Shown piece after piece: positions 37,770 to 46,742 of a stretch of 58,775 bases of DNA. Below the pieces are notes generated by a model. The model was not told where the DNA came from, did not search any database, and saw nothing but the letters and a program-made list of their open reading frames with translations. The position numbers and the translations under genes are program-made. Position 1 is the first letter of the stretch, and each line of letters begins with the position of its first letter. Source of the DNA: Caballeronia novacaledonica. Its GTDB lineage: Bacteria > Pseudomonadota > Gammaproteobacteria > Burkholderiales > Burkholderiaceae. The stretch lies in contig NZ_OGTP01000032.1 of assembly GCF_900258035.1 (NCBI RefSeq), positions 1 to 58,775 on the forward strand, given 5' to 3'.

Positions 37770-39176
37770 CTAGCGGCCGAGTTCGTGCAGATAAGCCGTT
37801 CGGGACGCGAAGCCGGTGTTGGCGAAATCGGTGAACACGCCATCGACGCCGAGCCGGAAGAACAGCAGATATTCGCCGGTCGGGTCGCCGTTGTAGCTGG
37901 CCGCCAGATACTTCTTCTCGTTGCGGAACGTGAAGACGTGCACGAAGAGCCCGGCCTTGTGCGCATCGCCGACGACGCTCGTCGGGGCTTGCGTCGCCGC
38001 CTGCGAAGTCGAGCCGGTGAACGGCGTGCCGTCCGGATTGGTCGCGGGGAAAGGCGTGATCTTGAGCGGCACGATCTGCGGTTTCCACGGACCGATGCCA
38101 TCGGCGTAGGTCTTGATCTGCGCGAGTCCCGAAGGCGTGAGCATCGCGTCGAACCAGCGCGGGTCGCCGGCGACGGTCCAGTCGAACGGCCGGCTGTCGG
38201 TGATTTCGTTGTAGATCACGGCGCCCGAGCGCAAATCGACGTCGTAGCCGTCGATGAGCTGCACGACCTTCGTGTTCAGCCCGTGCGCGCGCATGTACTG
38301 GAGACTGCCCGGCTCGAAGCTCTGCACGAACACCGGCGCGCTGCGGGTGTTGAGACCGTTGTCGTTCAGGATCTTGATGAGCGCGTCCTCCAGCGGACGA
38401 CTGCCCGCCGCGCCGCAGCCATTCGCAATCGCCTGCGCGTTGTTCCAGGTCGGATTTTTCGTCTCCGGATACACGGAGATCGCGCGCCCGGTCGACGCGC
38501 TCTTCGCCTTCGCGATATCGATGATCTGCTGGAACGTGAGGATCGGAGACTTGCCGTTGAACTCGGTCGGGCGCTCGTTGGCGGCGTCGTAGGTCGTGCC
38601 GCCGAGAAGCGTGCCGAGTTCGGCGGCGGTGAAGTCCGTGATCGACCAGTCGCCCGTGTGATCCTCGCCATCGACGATCAGCGATTTCAGCACCGACTTC
38701 GGATCGGCCGGGTTGGTTAGGTCCGTGAGGTACTGGGACGGTCCGGTGTCCGGCGTGGTCTGCCATTTCACGTTGACGAGCACGCCGGGCACGGTGCGCT
38801 TTCTTGCGGCCACCGCCGGGTTGGTCTTCGCCACATCGGCGACGTTGGTGTTATCGGAAAGCCACGGATTGTGCCGCGCGACGAGCACGCAATCCTTCGA
38901 CAGATGCAGGTCTTCTTCGAGCGCGTCGGCGCCGCTGTCGGCGGCGAGTTCGTAGGACGGCTGCGTTTCTTCGGGCCGCAGTCCCGGCAATCCGCGATGA
39001 CCGATGACGAGCGGCATCTGGCCGTCGAGCGTGGAGAACGCGGTCGGTGTCGTGGCGGCCGGCGGGGGAGTCGAGGCGCCGTCGCCGTCGCCGTGACAGG
39101 CCGCGAGTACGAATGAGAAAGCGAGCGCGGCGCGCGCCGCGATGGAGTGCCTACGATGCGTTCGTGCAAGCTTCAT
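37770..39176 (-). CDS. glpQ: Glycerophosphodiester phosphodiesterase (GlpQ-like lipoprotein)
   Basis: 468-residue GDPD enzyme that cleaves glycerophosphodiesters to glycerol-3-phosphate and an alcohol. The catalytic HRG of PLVIGHRGLPGLRPEETQPSYELA, the EDLHLSKD metal site and the ARHNPWL block are all present. The N-terminus (ALAFSFVLAACHGDGDGA) has a LAAC lipobox, so it is probably anchored in the outer membrane or periplasm. About 25 residues of Ser/Pro/Thr linker follow the Cys. A Pho-box-like site sits 50-69 bp upstream of the ATG at 39176. First gene of the probable glpQ-phytase operon. Confidence 0.92.
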   Translation of the reverse strand: MKLARTHRRHSIAARAALAFSFVLAACHGDGDGASTPPPAATTPTAFSTLDGQMPLVIGHRGLPGLRPEETQPSYELAADSGADALEEDLHLSKDCVLVARHNPWLSDNTNVADVAKTNPAVAARKRTVPGVLVNVKWQTTPDTGPSQYLTDLTNPADPKSVLKSLIVDGEDHTGDWSITDFTAAELGTLLGGTTYDAANERPTEFNGKSPILTFQQIIDIAKAKSASTGRAISVYPETKNPTWNNAQAIANGCGAAGSRPLEDALIKILNDNGLNTRSAPVFVQSFEPGSLQYMRAHGLNTKVVQLIDGYDVDLRSGAVIYNEITDSRPFDWTVAGDPRWFDAMLTPSGLAQIKTYADGIGPWKPQIVPLKITPFPATNPDGTPFTGSTSQAATQAPTSVVGDAHKAGLFVHVFTFRNEKKYLAASYNGDPTGEYLLFFRLGVDGVFTDFANTGFASRTAYLHELGR

Positions 39177-39225
39177 TTCGCTTCCTGTTCGCTTCGAATT
39201 GTCCCCGCGCATTATTACGAGTGGC

Positions 39226-39245
39226 GGGTGACGTTTGTATGACTA
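39226..39245 (-). promoter_or_regulatory. Pho box upstream of glpQ
   Basis: On the minus strand GTCATACAAACGTCAC has two GTCA units 11 bp apart, the direct-repeat spacing of PhoB sites (CTGTCAT...CTGTCAC). It is placed 50-69 bp before the glpQ start and supports induction by phosphate starvation. Confidence 0.55.
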
Positions 39246-39336
39246 AGGAAGCGACCCTTTAATTGTCAGAACGATTGAAATGCCGCGAAAAAAACGCCGG
39301 CACGTGGCCGGCGCCGCAAGCGAATCGTGCGACAAA

Positions 39337-39612
39337 TTATTGCTTCATCGTTCCGGTCGATTGAGAACCTTTCGCCTGATTCGGCGACATGCCTTGTTCG
39401 CGTTGCTCCATGAGCGTGCCGCTGCCGGACGAGCCGGACTGCACGCCTCCTTGGGACGCGTCGCCGGTGCGGGGAGCGGGCATCGTTTCGTTCTTGCCGG
39501 GCTGCATTTGCTGCTGGCGCTGCATCAACTGTTCGCGGGACATTTCCTGCGAAAGTGCGGCCGTGCTGGCGAGCGCGAGGAGCGTTCCAGCAATCAGGAT
39601 CGGGGTTCTCAT
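39337..39612 (-). CDS. Small secreted Gln/Gly/Ser-rich protein
   Basis: 91 residues: a signal peptide (MRTPILIAGTLLALASTAALS) followed by a hydrophilic low-complexity chain rich in Gln, Met, Gly and Ser. Length and composition match small exported proteins found across Burkholderia. No function known. The ATG at 39612 has a reverse-strand GGAGAC site. Confidence 0.7.
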   Translation of the reverse strand: MRTPILIAGTLLALASTAALSQEMSREQLMQRQQQMQPGKNETMPAPRTGDASQGGVQSGSSGSGTLMEQREQGMSPNQAKGSQSTGTMKQ

Positions 39613-39851
39613 GTCTGTCTCCTTGAAACCGGCGCCAGGTGCGCCGCTTACAGGCTTGTCAGCATCGAACGTGCCGCATTGAACACGACTTAGGATTGTC
39701 CTTATTTATGTCTGAAACGGCGATAAATCGTCGATAAAAGGATAGGATATTTGATAGGCGATCCGGGGCGCGAGTCTATTGCAATTCGCGATCCAAACAA
39801 TCACGAACCAACAGAACTCGACTCAAGGGCTGAACGCCACGGAGTATTTTC

Positions 39852-40424
39852 ATGTCGATCTCACTTAACGATTTATTGGAATGGCACGACCGCCTGCTTG
39901 AACAGTCGGGCGAAGAAGCGCACATGTTGCGTGCGCTGATTGCACGCCGGGAAAAGGAATTGCGCACGCATATCGCAGATATGATCGCGCTGGCCAGCCA
40001 GCGCGAGAACTGGAAGCTGCAGCGCTGTGCGGCGATTGCACGGCGCGTCGAGCAGGCGCCGGTTCAGCATCTCGAATCGATTCACAAATTTTTCCTGGAT
40101 CGCGACGAAGGCAAGCAGCAAGTCAGGGTGCCTGCGATTCTCTCCGACTTCTTCGCGGAGCATCGGCAAGAAGCAGATGTGCCGCGTATTCCCGTGCAAA
40201 CGCCCCCGACGGCCACGATCAGGGCCAGCATTCCTGTGCCGATCGCCAATCTGTACGGCGTGATGCACATGCTCGAATCGCGCGTCGCCGCTACGCCGGG
40301 AATCGCATGCGGCATACAGGGCATCCGGCTCATGCGCATGGTTGCGCTGATGTCGAAAGCGCGCTCCGCCCAGATCGCGAAAATGAGAATGAGCGGCACG
40401 CAAGCTATTTATCGGCACTCGTGA
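39852..40424 (+). CDS. Hypothetical protein (190 aa)
   Basis: The N-terminal 90 residues are helical and charged (LLEWHDRLLEQSGEEAHMLRALIARREKELRTHIADMIALASQ), the rest is mixed with a Pro/Thr patch near residue 125. I do not recognise the family; no signal peptide, membrane helix or catalytic motif is visible. The ATG is preceded by CACGGAGTA. The coding potential looks fair. Confidence 0.55.
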   Translation: MSISLNDLLEWHDRLLEQSGEEAHMLRALIARREKELRTHIADMIALASQRENWKLQRCAAIARRVEQAPVQHLESIHKFFLDRDEGKQQVRVPAILSDFFAEHRQEADVPRIPVQTPPTATIRASIPVPIANLYGVMHMLESRVAATPGIACGIQGIRLMRMVALMSKARSAQIAKMRMSGTQAIYRHS

Positions 40425-40701
40425 TGTTCGCCGGTATTTCATCGCGTCATTACTCGTGCTTTATTTGCCGTGAAATTCGCATGCCGTTTCAGTGTATTTC
40501 TCGTTTCGTTTGAAACGTCGAATGTCTGACCTATACTTAATTCGAAAGCTTAATTAAGTGAAGCCAATCGATGTCGTTCGTCATGCAGAATAATCGGGCG
40601 CTGCATTCAGGAAATTCGAATAACGTATGTTGCGGTCCCGTTTTCCGCTAACGTGACTGCGTAACGGCTGGTGCTGAAAGAGAATCCGCCAGGGAGCTAT
40701 C

Positions 40702-41436
40702 GTGAAAAGTCTGCTGAGCAGAAGAGGGAGCGTGCTCGACAATGCGCCGTCGTTTCTCGTGCGCCAAAAGATGCACAGTCCGGATCGTTTCCCGACGCAC
40801 GAGATCGATGCGGATGATGATCCCAAGGACGAAAAACTCCCCGCAGCGCCGTCTCCCACACGGGTAACGCCGTTGCGGCCGGCGGGGGTTCCGGTGCAGT
40901 CATCAACCAGGCAGTTGCAGGCCGCCCAAATCGCGGAAATCGAATGGCTCGTGCAGCAAGGCTCGCTTTCGACGTTTCGTGAATTCGAGAGCTTCGGTTA
41001 TTCAGCCAGTTTGCTGTTTTATCCGCGCGATCTGACCTATTACGCCGTGCTGTATCACGAAGGTGACGTGTGGCGCGTGCTCAAGGCCGGCGACATCGAC
41101 GCAGCCGAACCCGCGTTCCGGCATTTCATCGAGCAAGCGATGCGTTTCGCCGAAGCCGAAATGCGGCGCGCGCATCTCGAAGCGCAGAACGAGCAGTTCT
41201 CGCGTCTCATCGCGGAATCGGAGGCACAGATCGAGCGCGTGCGTGTCGATCTGAATCGAGGCAGCGAGCACGACCAGGAAGTTGCGCTGAAGCAGCAGGA
41301 AGTCCGCAAGACGCTGGCGCAACTGGAAGGGCGGCGCGTCGCTGCGCAGGCGCAATTGAACAAGCTGCGCCGTCAGGCTCATCAGCTCGATACGACTGTG
41401 AACGAGAGCGTGCCGCATTTGCCGTCGTTGCGATAA
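40702..41436 (+). CDS. DUF2968 family protein
   Basis: 244-residue protein. Residues about 70-220 match the DUF2968 pattern: QIAEIEWLVQQGSLSTFREFESFGYSASLLFYPRDLTYYAVLYHEGDVWRVLKAGD, then a long coiled coil (EAQNEQFSRLIAESEAQIERVRVDLNRGSEHDQEVALKQQEVRKTLAQLEGRRV). The first 65 residues are disordered. The family is almost confined to Burkholderiaceae and has no known role. Single gene. Confidence 0.8.
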   Translation: MKSLLSRRGSVLDNAPSFLVRQKMHSPDRFPTHEIDADDDPKDEKLPAAPSPTRVTPLRPAGVPVQSSTRQLQAAQIAEIEWLVQQGSLSTFREFESFGYSASLLFYPRDLTYYAVLYHEGDVWRVLKAGDIDAAEPAFRHFIEQAMRFAEAEMRRAHLEAQNEQFSRLIAESEAQIERVRVDLNRGSEHDQEVALKQQEVRKTLAQLEGRRVAAQAQLNKLRRQAHQLDTTVNESVPHLPSLR

Positions 41437-41498
41437 GATTCATCGCATTTGTCGGAAGAAAACTTTCCGATCTCGCGTAGAATCGCCCGTTCGGGCAG

Positions 41499-41723
41499 CT
41501 AGTCGAATCTTTCGGCATACTCCGCACCGAACTTCGCAATGTATGTGCTGAGCCCGCGTCCGGCGCGGGCGAGTTGCTTCATTTCCTCGACGCGCGTGCG
41601 ACCGGGCACGCGATAGTCATACAAGTATGTCCCGCCGCTGACGAAGCGCACCTTGATGCCGTTGGGCAGGATGTCGAATGCTTCGACACCCGAATTGCCG
41701 GCGAGATTTCGATAGGTTTGCAT
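41499..41723 (-). CDS. KTSC-type small protein
   Basis: 75 residues from the ATG at 41723: YRNLAGNSGVEAFDILPNGIKVRFVSGGTYLYDYRVPGRTRVEEMKQLARAGRGLSTYIAK fits the KTSC domain, a short module found alone or joined to lysyl-tRNA synthetase-like proteins. The frame continues to an ATG at 41810, giving 103 residues, but that would overlap the divergent gene starting at 41809; I prefer the shorter start. Confidence 0.7.
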   Translation of the reverse strand: MQTYRNLAGNSGVEAFDILPNGIKVRFVSGGTYLYDYRVPGRTRVEEMKQLARAGRGLSTYIAKFGAEYAERFD

Positions 41724-41808
41724 GGCGTCTTCAAGCTCGATCTCACGCAAACGATTGCGTTGTCGAAGCTGGCCTAAAGTTTTGTCGGCCGGGACCGTTA
41801 AGGGTGTC

Positions 41809-42051
41809 ATGAACAAAGATCAATTCCCGTTCCTCGACTCGGACGACCCGCACTTTCAGCACGCACGCGCGCTGAGCCTGTCCGTGGGTGCGATCCGACG
41901 TGCGCAGGGCAAGAGCAGTCCCAACGACTTCCCGGTCGGCTCGCTCGAATGGCACTTCGCCATCGAGGACTTCGCAGGCGACGTCCTGCAAGCGCTGATG
42001 GGCGAGACCGAAAACACCGACATCCAAGTCGGAGAGCGTCGGCGCGACTGA
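41809..42051 (+). CDS. Small hypothetical protein (80 aa)
   Basis: MNKDQFPFLDSDDPHFQHARALSLSVGAIRRAQGKSSPND...; no membrane segment or known motif. AAGGG lies 7-11 bases before the ATG. Hydrophilic, acidic end (MGETENTDIQVGERRRD). Divergent from the KTSC gene with a shared start region. Confidence 0.6.
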   Translation: MNKDQFPFLDSDDPHFQHARALSLSVGAIRRAQGKSSPNDFPVGSLEWHFAIEDFAGDVLQALMGETENTDIQVGERRRD

Positions 42052-42109
42052 CCGCGCGCACGCTCTTCGCCTCATTCAGTCCGCCATTCGGCGGCGATTC
42101 TCCTTTTCG

Positions 42110-42616
42110 TCACAGCTTCACGCCGCCTGCTTCGGGCGCATCCACGCCGCCCGGCGGAATGGCGCCGCCCGGGCCGACATCGCGCGTGCGGTCGTTCGCC
42201 CAGTACGGCTCGCGTCCATAGTGCTGATGCACGGTGCTCGCCCAGACGTGGTCCGCCATCGACGGCCACGAATCCTTGTCGAAGCCCGGCGAGTTGCGCA
42301 CTTGCTCGGCTGTCGCGTCAATGCGAAAACAGCGGTTGTCGGTATCGAGCGTGAGCGCGCTCCACGGCACCGCGAGCAGTTTGTCGCCGATGCCGAGAAA
42401 GCCGCCGCTCGACAGCACCGCATACGCGATTCGTCCGCTCGTCACGTCGAGCATGATCTCCTTGAGCGAGCCGACATCGTGCCCGTCGCTGCTCGTCACC
42501 GAATTGCCGTCGAGCGTGCTGGCGGCCATGACATCGGGTCCGGGTCCGGCGGCCGTCGCCGCGCCCTTGCCAACGATCTTCGCGCCCGCCGAAGACGGCT
42601 CCGTCGATTGAATCAT
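42110..42616 (-). CDS. PRC-barrel domain protein
   Basis: 168 residues. A PRC-barrel segment covers about 35-95 (NSVTSSDGHDVGSLKEIMLDVTSGRIAYAVLSSGGFLGIGDKLLAVPWSALTLDTDNRCFRI), followed by a second conserved piece (QHYGREPYWANDRTRDVG). PRC-barrel proteins of this type are stress-related and bind RNA or membranes in other systems. The ATG at 42616 has AAGGAG upstream. No partner gene nearby. Confidence 0.85.
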   Translation of the reverse strand: MIQSTEPSSAGAKIVGKGAATAAGPGPDVMAASTLDGNSVTSSDGHDVGSLKEIMLDVTSGRIAYAVLSSGGFLGIGDKLLAVPWSALTLDTDNRCFRIDATAEQVRNSPGFDKDSWPSMADHVWASTVHQHYGREPYWANDRTRDVGPGGAIPPGGVDAPEAGGVKL

Positions 42617-42727
42617 GATCCGCTCCTTGACCGGTTGTGTGGGTACGTTTGGATTAGCAACGGCCGTACCCATGACGCGTCACGGACGTCTGCTAAGCTC
42701 GGGGCTCGTTCAATCCTTGCGCCGCCC

Positions 42728-43408
42728 ATGATCGCTTTCGAGGAACTGCTTGCCGTCGCGTACAAGAAGGAGCGCCTGCAGAGCCGGCGGCTCGCCAGAG
42801 GCGCGGCGATTTCCGAGCATGCGGCGCTCGTGACGACACTGGAAAAAGCGGCGGCGGGGCAATCCTTGCGCAATTTGATCGATGCACGCCGCGCCGCGCA
42901 AAACCGGCACGCCGATGCGCTGCGTGCGCGCGAAAGCCGTCGCGTCGAGCGCGCGAGCCGGGCGAAGCAGCGCAGTACCGAAATCGAAGCCCATGGATGG
43001 CGCGGCTGGTTCGACGGCTCCGCGCTGCCAAATCCCGGCCGGCTCGGGATGGGCGGCGTCCTCGTCGGGCCGCTGGGCGAGACGGTCGAAATCAGCGTCG
43101 CCGCCGGCACGGGCGACAGCAGCGCGGCGGAGTATCTCGCACTTATCGCCGTGCTCGAAGCGGCGGCGCGCGCGGGCGTCACGGATGCGGTGATCTACGG
43201 CGACAGCCGCGTCGTGATCGACGACGTCGCCGCGCCCGAAGGCGCGGGCATTCGCTCACTCGCGCATCATGCCGCGCGCGTGCGTGCGCTCATCGCGCGG
43301 ATCGGCGACGTGCGGCTGCAATGGATACCGCGTGCCCGCAACGTTCGCGCGGACGCGCTGTCGCGCGGCGCGCTCGATCCCGCGCGCGCGGCGGTCGAAG
43401 CGGCCTGA
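42728..43408 (+). CDS. Ribonuclease H-like protein with basic N-terminal extension
   Basis: 226 residues. The RNase HI fold is in the C-terminal two thirds: GWFDGSALPNPGRLGMGGVLVG (first Asp), SSAAEYLALIAVLEAA (Glu), VIYGDSRVVIDDV (second Asp) and RNVRADALSRGAL (last Asp), so the four acidic residues are present. The first about 85 residues form a charged Arg/Glu-rich helical extension instead of the HBD domain of eukaryotic enzymes. RnhA itself is expected elsewhere; this is a divergent relative, perhaps acting on RNA-DNA hybrids. Confidence 0.75.
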   Translation: MIAFEELLAVAYKKERLQSRRLARGAAISEHAALVTTLEKAAAGQSLRNLIDARRAAQNRHADALRARESRRVERASRAKQRSTEIEAHGWRGWFDGSALPNPGRLGMGGVLVGPLGETVEISVAAGTGDSSAAEYLALIAVLEAAARAGVTDAVIYGDSRVVIDDVAAPEGAGIRSLAHHAARVRALIARIGDVRLQWIPRARNVRADALSRGALDPARAAVEAA

Positions 43409-43437
43409 CGGCGGCTCGATCCAACCAGAAATCCCGG

Positions 43438-44181
43438 TCATTTCAAATCGCGGATATCCGCCGTCGGCGTGTCGCCGAATGCATCGCTCAACAGATAGTC
43501 GACGACCTTGCGCGCCGACTGCGCGGGCGTCGCGAGTTGCCCATCGCGTTTGAGTGCGTCGAAGCGTTCGCGCATCGGAAAGCGTTCGAGTTCCGTGCCC
43601 CGGATTTCGGCCTGCATGTCGGTATCGACGACGCCCGGCGCGACGCTGCCGATGCGCAGCCCGCGATGGCCGTCGAGTGCGACCGCGCGCGCGTGATGAT
43701 CGAGCGCCGCTTTGGTCGCGCAATAGATGCTCCAGCCGGGATAGGCATTGCGCGCGGCGCCGCTGGAAATATGGACGATGCGCGTGTCCGTCGCCTGCGC
43801 GCTCGCCTGGACGACGGCTGCCGCGAGCATCAGCGGCGCGGCGACGTTCACGCTGACCGCGCGCGCGATGGCGTTCGGCTCCTGATCCGCGAGACCGCCC
43901 ACCGGCGCGAGCATCCCGGCGTTGTTGACGAGCAGCACGCGTGCCGCTCCGGAAACGAAGCCGGACAACGTTTCGCCCGACAGCCAGTCGGTGAGCTTCG
44001 TCAGATCGGCGAGATCCAGTTCGATTTCGTGCAAACGGCCGGGATAGCGCGCGGCGAGTGCGTCGTTGCGTTTTCGGGAAATCGCGAGCACGTCGGCGCC
44101 TTGGGCGAGCAGGCATTCCGCGAGCGCGGCGCCGAGTCCGCGGGTGTGGCCGGTGAGAATGGCGCGAGTCTGATGGGGCAT
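43438..44181 (-). CDS. SDR family oxidoreductase
   Basis: 247-residue short-chain dehydrogenase. The Rossmann start has TGHTRGLGAALAE (TGxxxGxG variant), NNAGMLAPVGG (NNAG) and the catalytic set S...YCATK in HISSGAARNAYPGWSIYCATKAALDHHARAVA. Similar to the YciK/benzil reductase-like (R)-benzoin-forming SDR group. Substrate unknown. Convergent with the RNase H-like gene, 30 bp apart. Confidence 0.9.
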   Translation of the reverse strand: MPHQTRAILTGHTRGLGAALAECLLAQGADVLAISRKRNDALAARYPGRLHEIELDLADLTKLTDWLSGETLSGFVSGAARVLLVNNAGMLAPVGGLADQEPNAIARAVSVNVAAPLMLAAAVVQASAQATDTRIVHISSGAARNAYPGWSIYCATKAALDHHARAVALDGHRGLRIGSVAPGVVDTDMQAEIRGTELERFPMRERFDALKRDGQLATPAQSARKVVDYLLSDAFGDTPTADIRDLK

Positions 44182-44397
44182 GGGCGGATCAGGTTGGCTG
44201 AGGTCGTTTCGATTCTATCGGCTAGCGCGGTCATGCGTCGTCTACGCCCAATCGCGGCGATCTCGCAAGATCAAAACGCGTGCAGCGGGTCGATCGTTGG
44301 TTCCAGGAGACAGCGGCGAGCACGGGCTTTTTTCCGACTGACAAACGCCTTCGCACAATTGACAATCGACCTCAAACGAGAATCGCCGGAGAGTGCC

Positions 44398-45567
44398 ATG
44401 CCGAACCGCGCCAAAGCGTCCCGAGCTGTGTCGTCGATCTCCGTAGCCGGTCATGCCTGTGCGCCCGACCTGCGCTCATTCACGTTTTCGATCGCGGTGT
44501 GCGCGACGCTCATCGGCTTGCCGGCGGCCGCCCGTGCGCAGAGCTCGGTGCAGCTTTACGGCGAGCTGGACACCGGCGTCGCGTACACCAGCAACGTGGG
44601 CGGCCATTCGCTGTACCGTCTGACGACCGGAACTATCGACGGCAGTTACTGGGGTTTGCAAGGTACCGAAGATCTGGGCGGCGGCGCGCGCGCGATCTTC
44701 CGGCTCGAGCGCGGCTTGTCGGTCGCGACGGGCGAAGGCCTCAACGATCATCCGCTGTACGTTGGAATCGGCACGGATACGCTCGGTACGATCACCTTCG
44801 GCCGCCAGTACGATTCGATTCACGATTATTTCCAGACCTTCACGCTCACCGGCAACACGGGCGGCACCGCTTTCGCGCACGTGCTGGACAACGATAACGC
44901 CAACAACTCGTTCCTGGCCGCGAATTCCGTCAAGTACACCAGCGCGAATTACGGCGGCTTCAGCTTCGGCGGCCTCTACGCGTTCTCCAACGAGGCGGGC
45001 GCGTTTTCGGACAACCGCGCCTACAGCGTCGGCGCGAACTACTCGGCGGGATCCTTCAATGCGGGCGCGGCCTATCTGCACAACAACGGGCGCGGCAACA
45101 CGACGGGCGGCGCCTACGATTCGCTCACGCTGCCCGGCTCGGGCAACACGATCTTCAACGCGAACGTGCAGCAGCAGAACACGTTCGGCGTCGGCGTGAG
45201 CTACGCGCTCGGCGAATTCACGCTCGGCGGCGCGTTTTCCCGCGCGATCAACTCCGGCGTCACCGATGCCGACACCGGCGACCTGATGCCGTCGCTAGCG
45301 CTCAACAACTACGAAATCAACGGCATCTACAAGCTGACACCGGCCATCCAGCTATCGGGGATGTACGTGTACACCAACGGCGGCGGCGCGCACTGGCACG
45401 AGGGCGCGTTGCAAGTCGACTATCTGCTGTCGAAGCGCACGGATGTGTATCTCGAATCGATTTATCAGCGGGCTTCGTCGGGCGCGCCGGCTGTCATCAA
45501 CACCAACGATCCGTCGAGCGGCCGCAATCAACTGATGCTGGGCACGGGCATCCGTCATCGTTTCTGA
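44398..45567 (+). CDS. Gram-negative porin (OmpC type)
   Basis: 389-residue outer-membrane trimeric porin. A signal peptide with a long n-region (cleavage near RAQSSVQLYGELDTG) is followed by a 16-strand pattern of alternating Gly/Tyr/Phe strands (YGELDTGVAYTSNVGG, GRQYDSIHDYFQTF) and the chain ends in Phe (GTGIRHRF), the outer membrane sorting signal. GGAGAG precedes the ATG at 44398; the huge open frame from 42997 is a shadow of neighbours. Confidence 0.92.
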   Translation: MPNRAKASRAVSSISVAGHACAPDLRSFTFSIAVCATLIGLPAAARAQSSVQLYGELDTGVAYTSNVGGHSLYRLTTGTIDGSYWGLQGTEDLGGGARAIFRLERGLSVATGEGLNDHPLYVGIGTDTLGTITFGRQYDSIHDYFQTFTLTGNTGGTAFAHVLDNDNANNSFLAANSVKYTSANYGGFSFGGLYAFSNEAGAFSDNRAYSVGANYSAGSFNAGAAYLHNNGRGNTTGGAYDSLTLPGSGNTIFNANVQQQNTFGVGVSYALGEFTLGGAFSRAINSGVTDADTGDLMPSLALNNYEINGIYKLTPAIQLSGMYVYTNGGGAHWHEGALQVDYLLSKRTDVYLESIYQRASSGAPAVINTNDPSSGRNQLMLGTGIRHRF

Positions 45568-45634
45568 GGATTTTTGGGGCGCCGCGCGCGTGCTAATTTA
45601 AGCGGTCCACTTTCCGCTGTTCAGCAGGTGTCCC

Positions 45635-46267
45635 ATGTCGCTCCAGACCTTTTCGATTTTTCTGCCCGCGTGCTTCGCGATCAACATGGCGTTCGGGCCG
45701 AACAACGTGCTGTCGCTGTCCAACGGCGCGCGCGACGGGGTGCGCGCATCGGTGCTGGCGTCGTCGGGACGGATCGTCGCGTTCGCGATCATGATCGCCA
45801 TTGCCGGACTGGGGCTCGGCGCGCTGCTGCTGGCGTCGCAGACGCTTTTCACGGCGATCAAGCTGGCCGGCGCGGCCTATCTCGTCTGGATCGGCGTGAA
45901 GCTGATTCGCTCGGGGCCGTCGCTCGTCGTCAAGGAAGAGGGCGGGGCGCGCGGCCCCGCGAGTCTCGCGCGGCTCACCAAGCAGGAGTTCTGGGTCGCC
46001 GCCGGAAATCCGAAGGCGATACTCGTGTTCACGGCGTTCTTTCCGCAATTCGTCGATCGCAGCGCGTACGCGACGAGCTTCGCAATGCTCGGCGCGACGT
46101 TCCTGGTGCTCGAAGTGGTGGCGATCGTCATCTATGCCGCGCTCGGTGCGCGCCTGGGTTCGCTTTCGCGCGGCGCGCGCGGCTTCGTCTGGTTCAATCG
46201 CGTGAGCGGGGCGCTCATGATCGGCTTTGGCGTCATGCTGGCTTTCGTGCGCCGGCCTGCGACGTAA
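45635..46267 (+). CDS. LysE family translocator
   Basis: 210-residue inner-membrane exporter with about six helices; FAINMAFGPNNVLSLSNGARDGVRA is the RhtB/LysE N-terminal block and LTKQEFWVAAGNPKAILVFTAFFPQFV the central signature. Members export amino acids such as lysine, threonine or homoserine. Single gene. Confidence 0.88.
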   Translation: MSLQTFSIFLPACFAINMAFGPNNVLSLSNGARDGVRASVLASSGRIVAFAIMIAIAGLGLGALLLASQTLFTAIKLAGAAYLVWIGVKLIRSGPSLVVKEEGGARGPASLARLTKQEFWVAAGNPKAILVFTAFFPQFVDRSAYATSFAMLGATFLVLEVVAIVIYAALGARLGSLSRGARGFVWFNRVSGALMIGFGVMLAFVRRPAT

Positions 46268-46742
46268 ATCGGCGAATATCTAAATCGAATAATCGCGCAG
46301 ATTATTACGTTGAGTGATGGAGAATAACGGCGCATTAAGTCTTTAGGGCTATCCCCGAGTGACCCGAAACACAAATAACAACAAAATTCGACACTCGCGA
46401 ATCACATGATTCAACCGAGACGCATGGGAGCGATCCTTCCGCGCGTGCTCAATCCGAAACGATCGAACGCTCGCCATACGCGAGAAACCGGTCAGGAAAA
46501 TGGAAGATCAATGAAAGTTCAATCTTGCACGCCCATCGCCGTTGCGCCGGGCGTCGTGTCTCCTGCGCCTTCCTATGTATTTGTTGACGACAAGCAGTCG
46601 ATCGTCAGCAATTTGCGATAATCGCGTGTTTTATCCATGGATAATCGCGCACGCGTTCCCTGCGACTGTTCCGTGTTATTGCTTTCGATCGGCAACCTGA
46701 ATCGCGCCGATCCGCTTATCGTTGTCTGAAGGATTTTCTCCG
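46268..46742. other. Intergenic region upstream of the peptide transporter
   Basis: 475 bp between LysE and POT genes. It carries one doubtful short ORF (46511-46621) and otherwise AT-richer sequence typical of promoter regions. No operator recognised. Confidence 0.4.
46511..46621 (+). CDS. Candidate short ORF (36 aa) upstream of the peptide transporter
   Basis: MKVQSCTPIAVAPGVVSPAP... after a GGAAGATCA site. No membrane or signal pattern and no family known; codon wobble positions are only partly GC. Could be a leader peptide for the downstream transporter or chance. Confidence 0.25.
   Translation: MKVQSCTPIAVAPGVVSPAPSYVFVDDKQSIVSNLR

Noticed and set aside
36235..38766. 843-codon frame joining the phytase-like gene and the reverse phase of glpQ
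   Set aside because: The signal peptide at 37734 begins the true protein; upstream codons are another frame of the glpQ gene.
42997..45567. 856-codon frame running into the porin gene
   Set aside because: Upstream part overlaps the RNase H-like and SDR genes in the wrong frame; the porin signal peptide starts at 44398.
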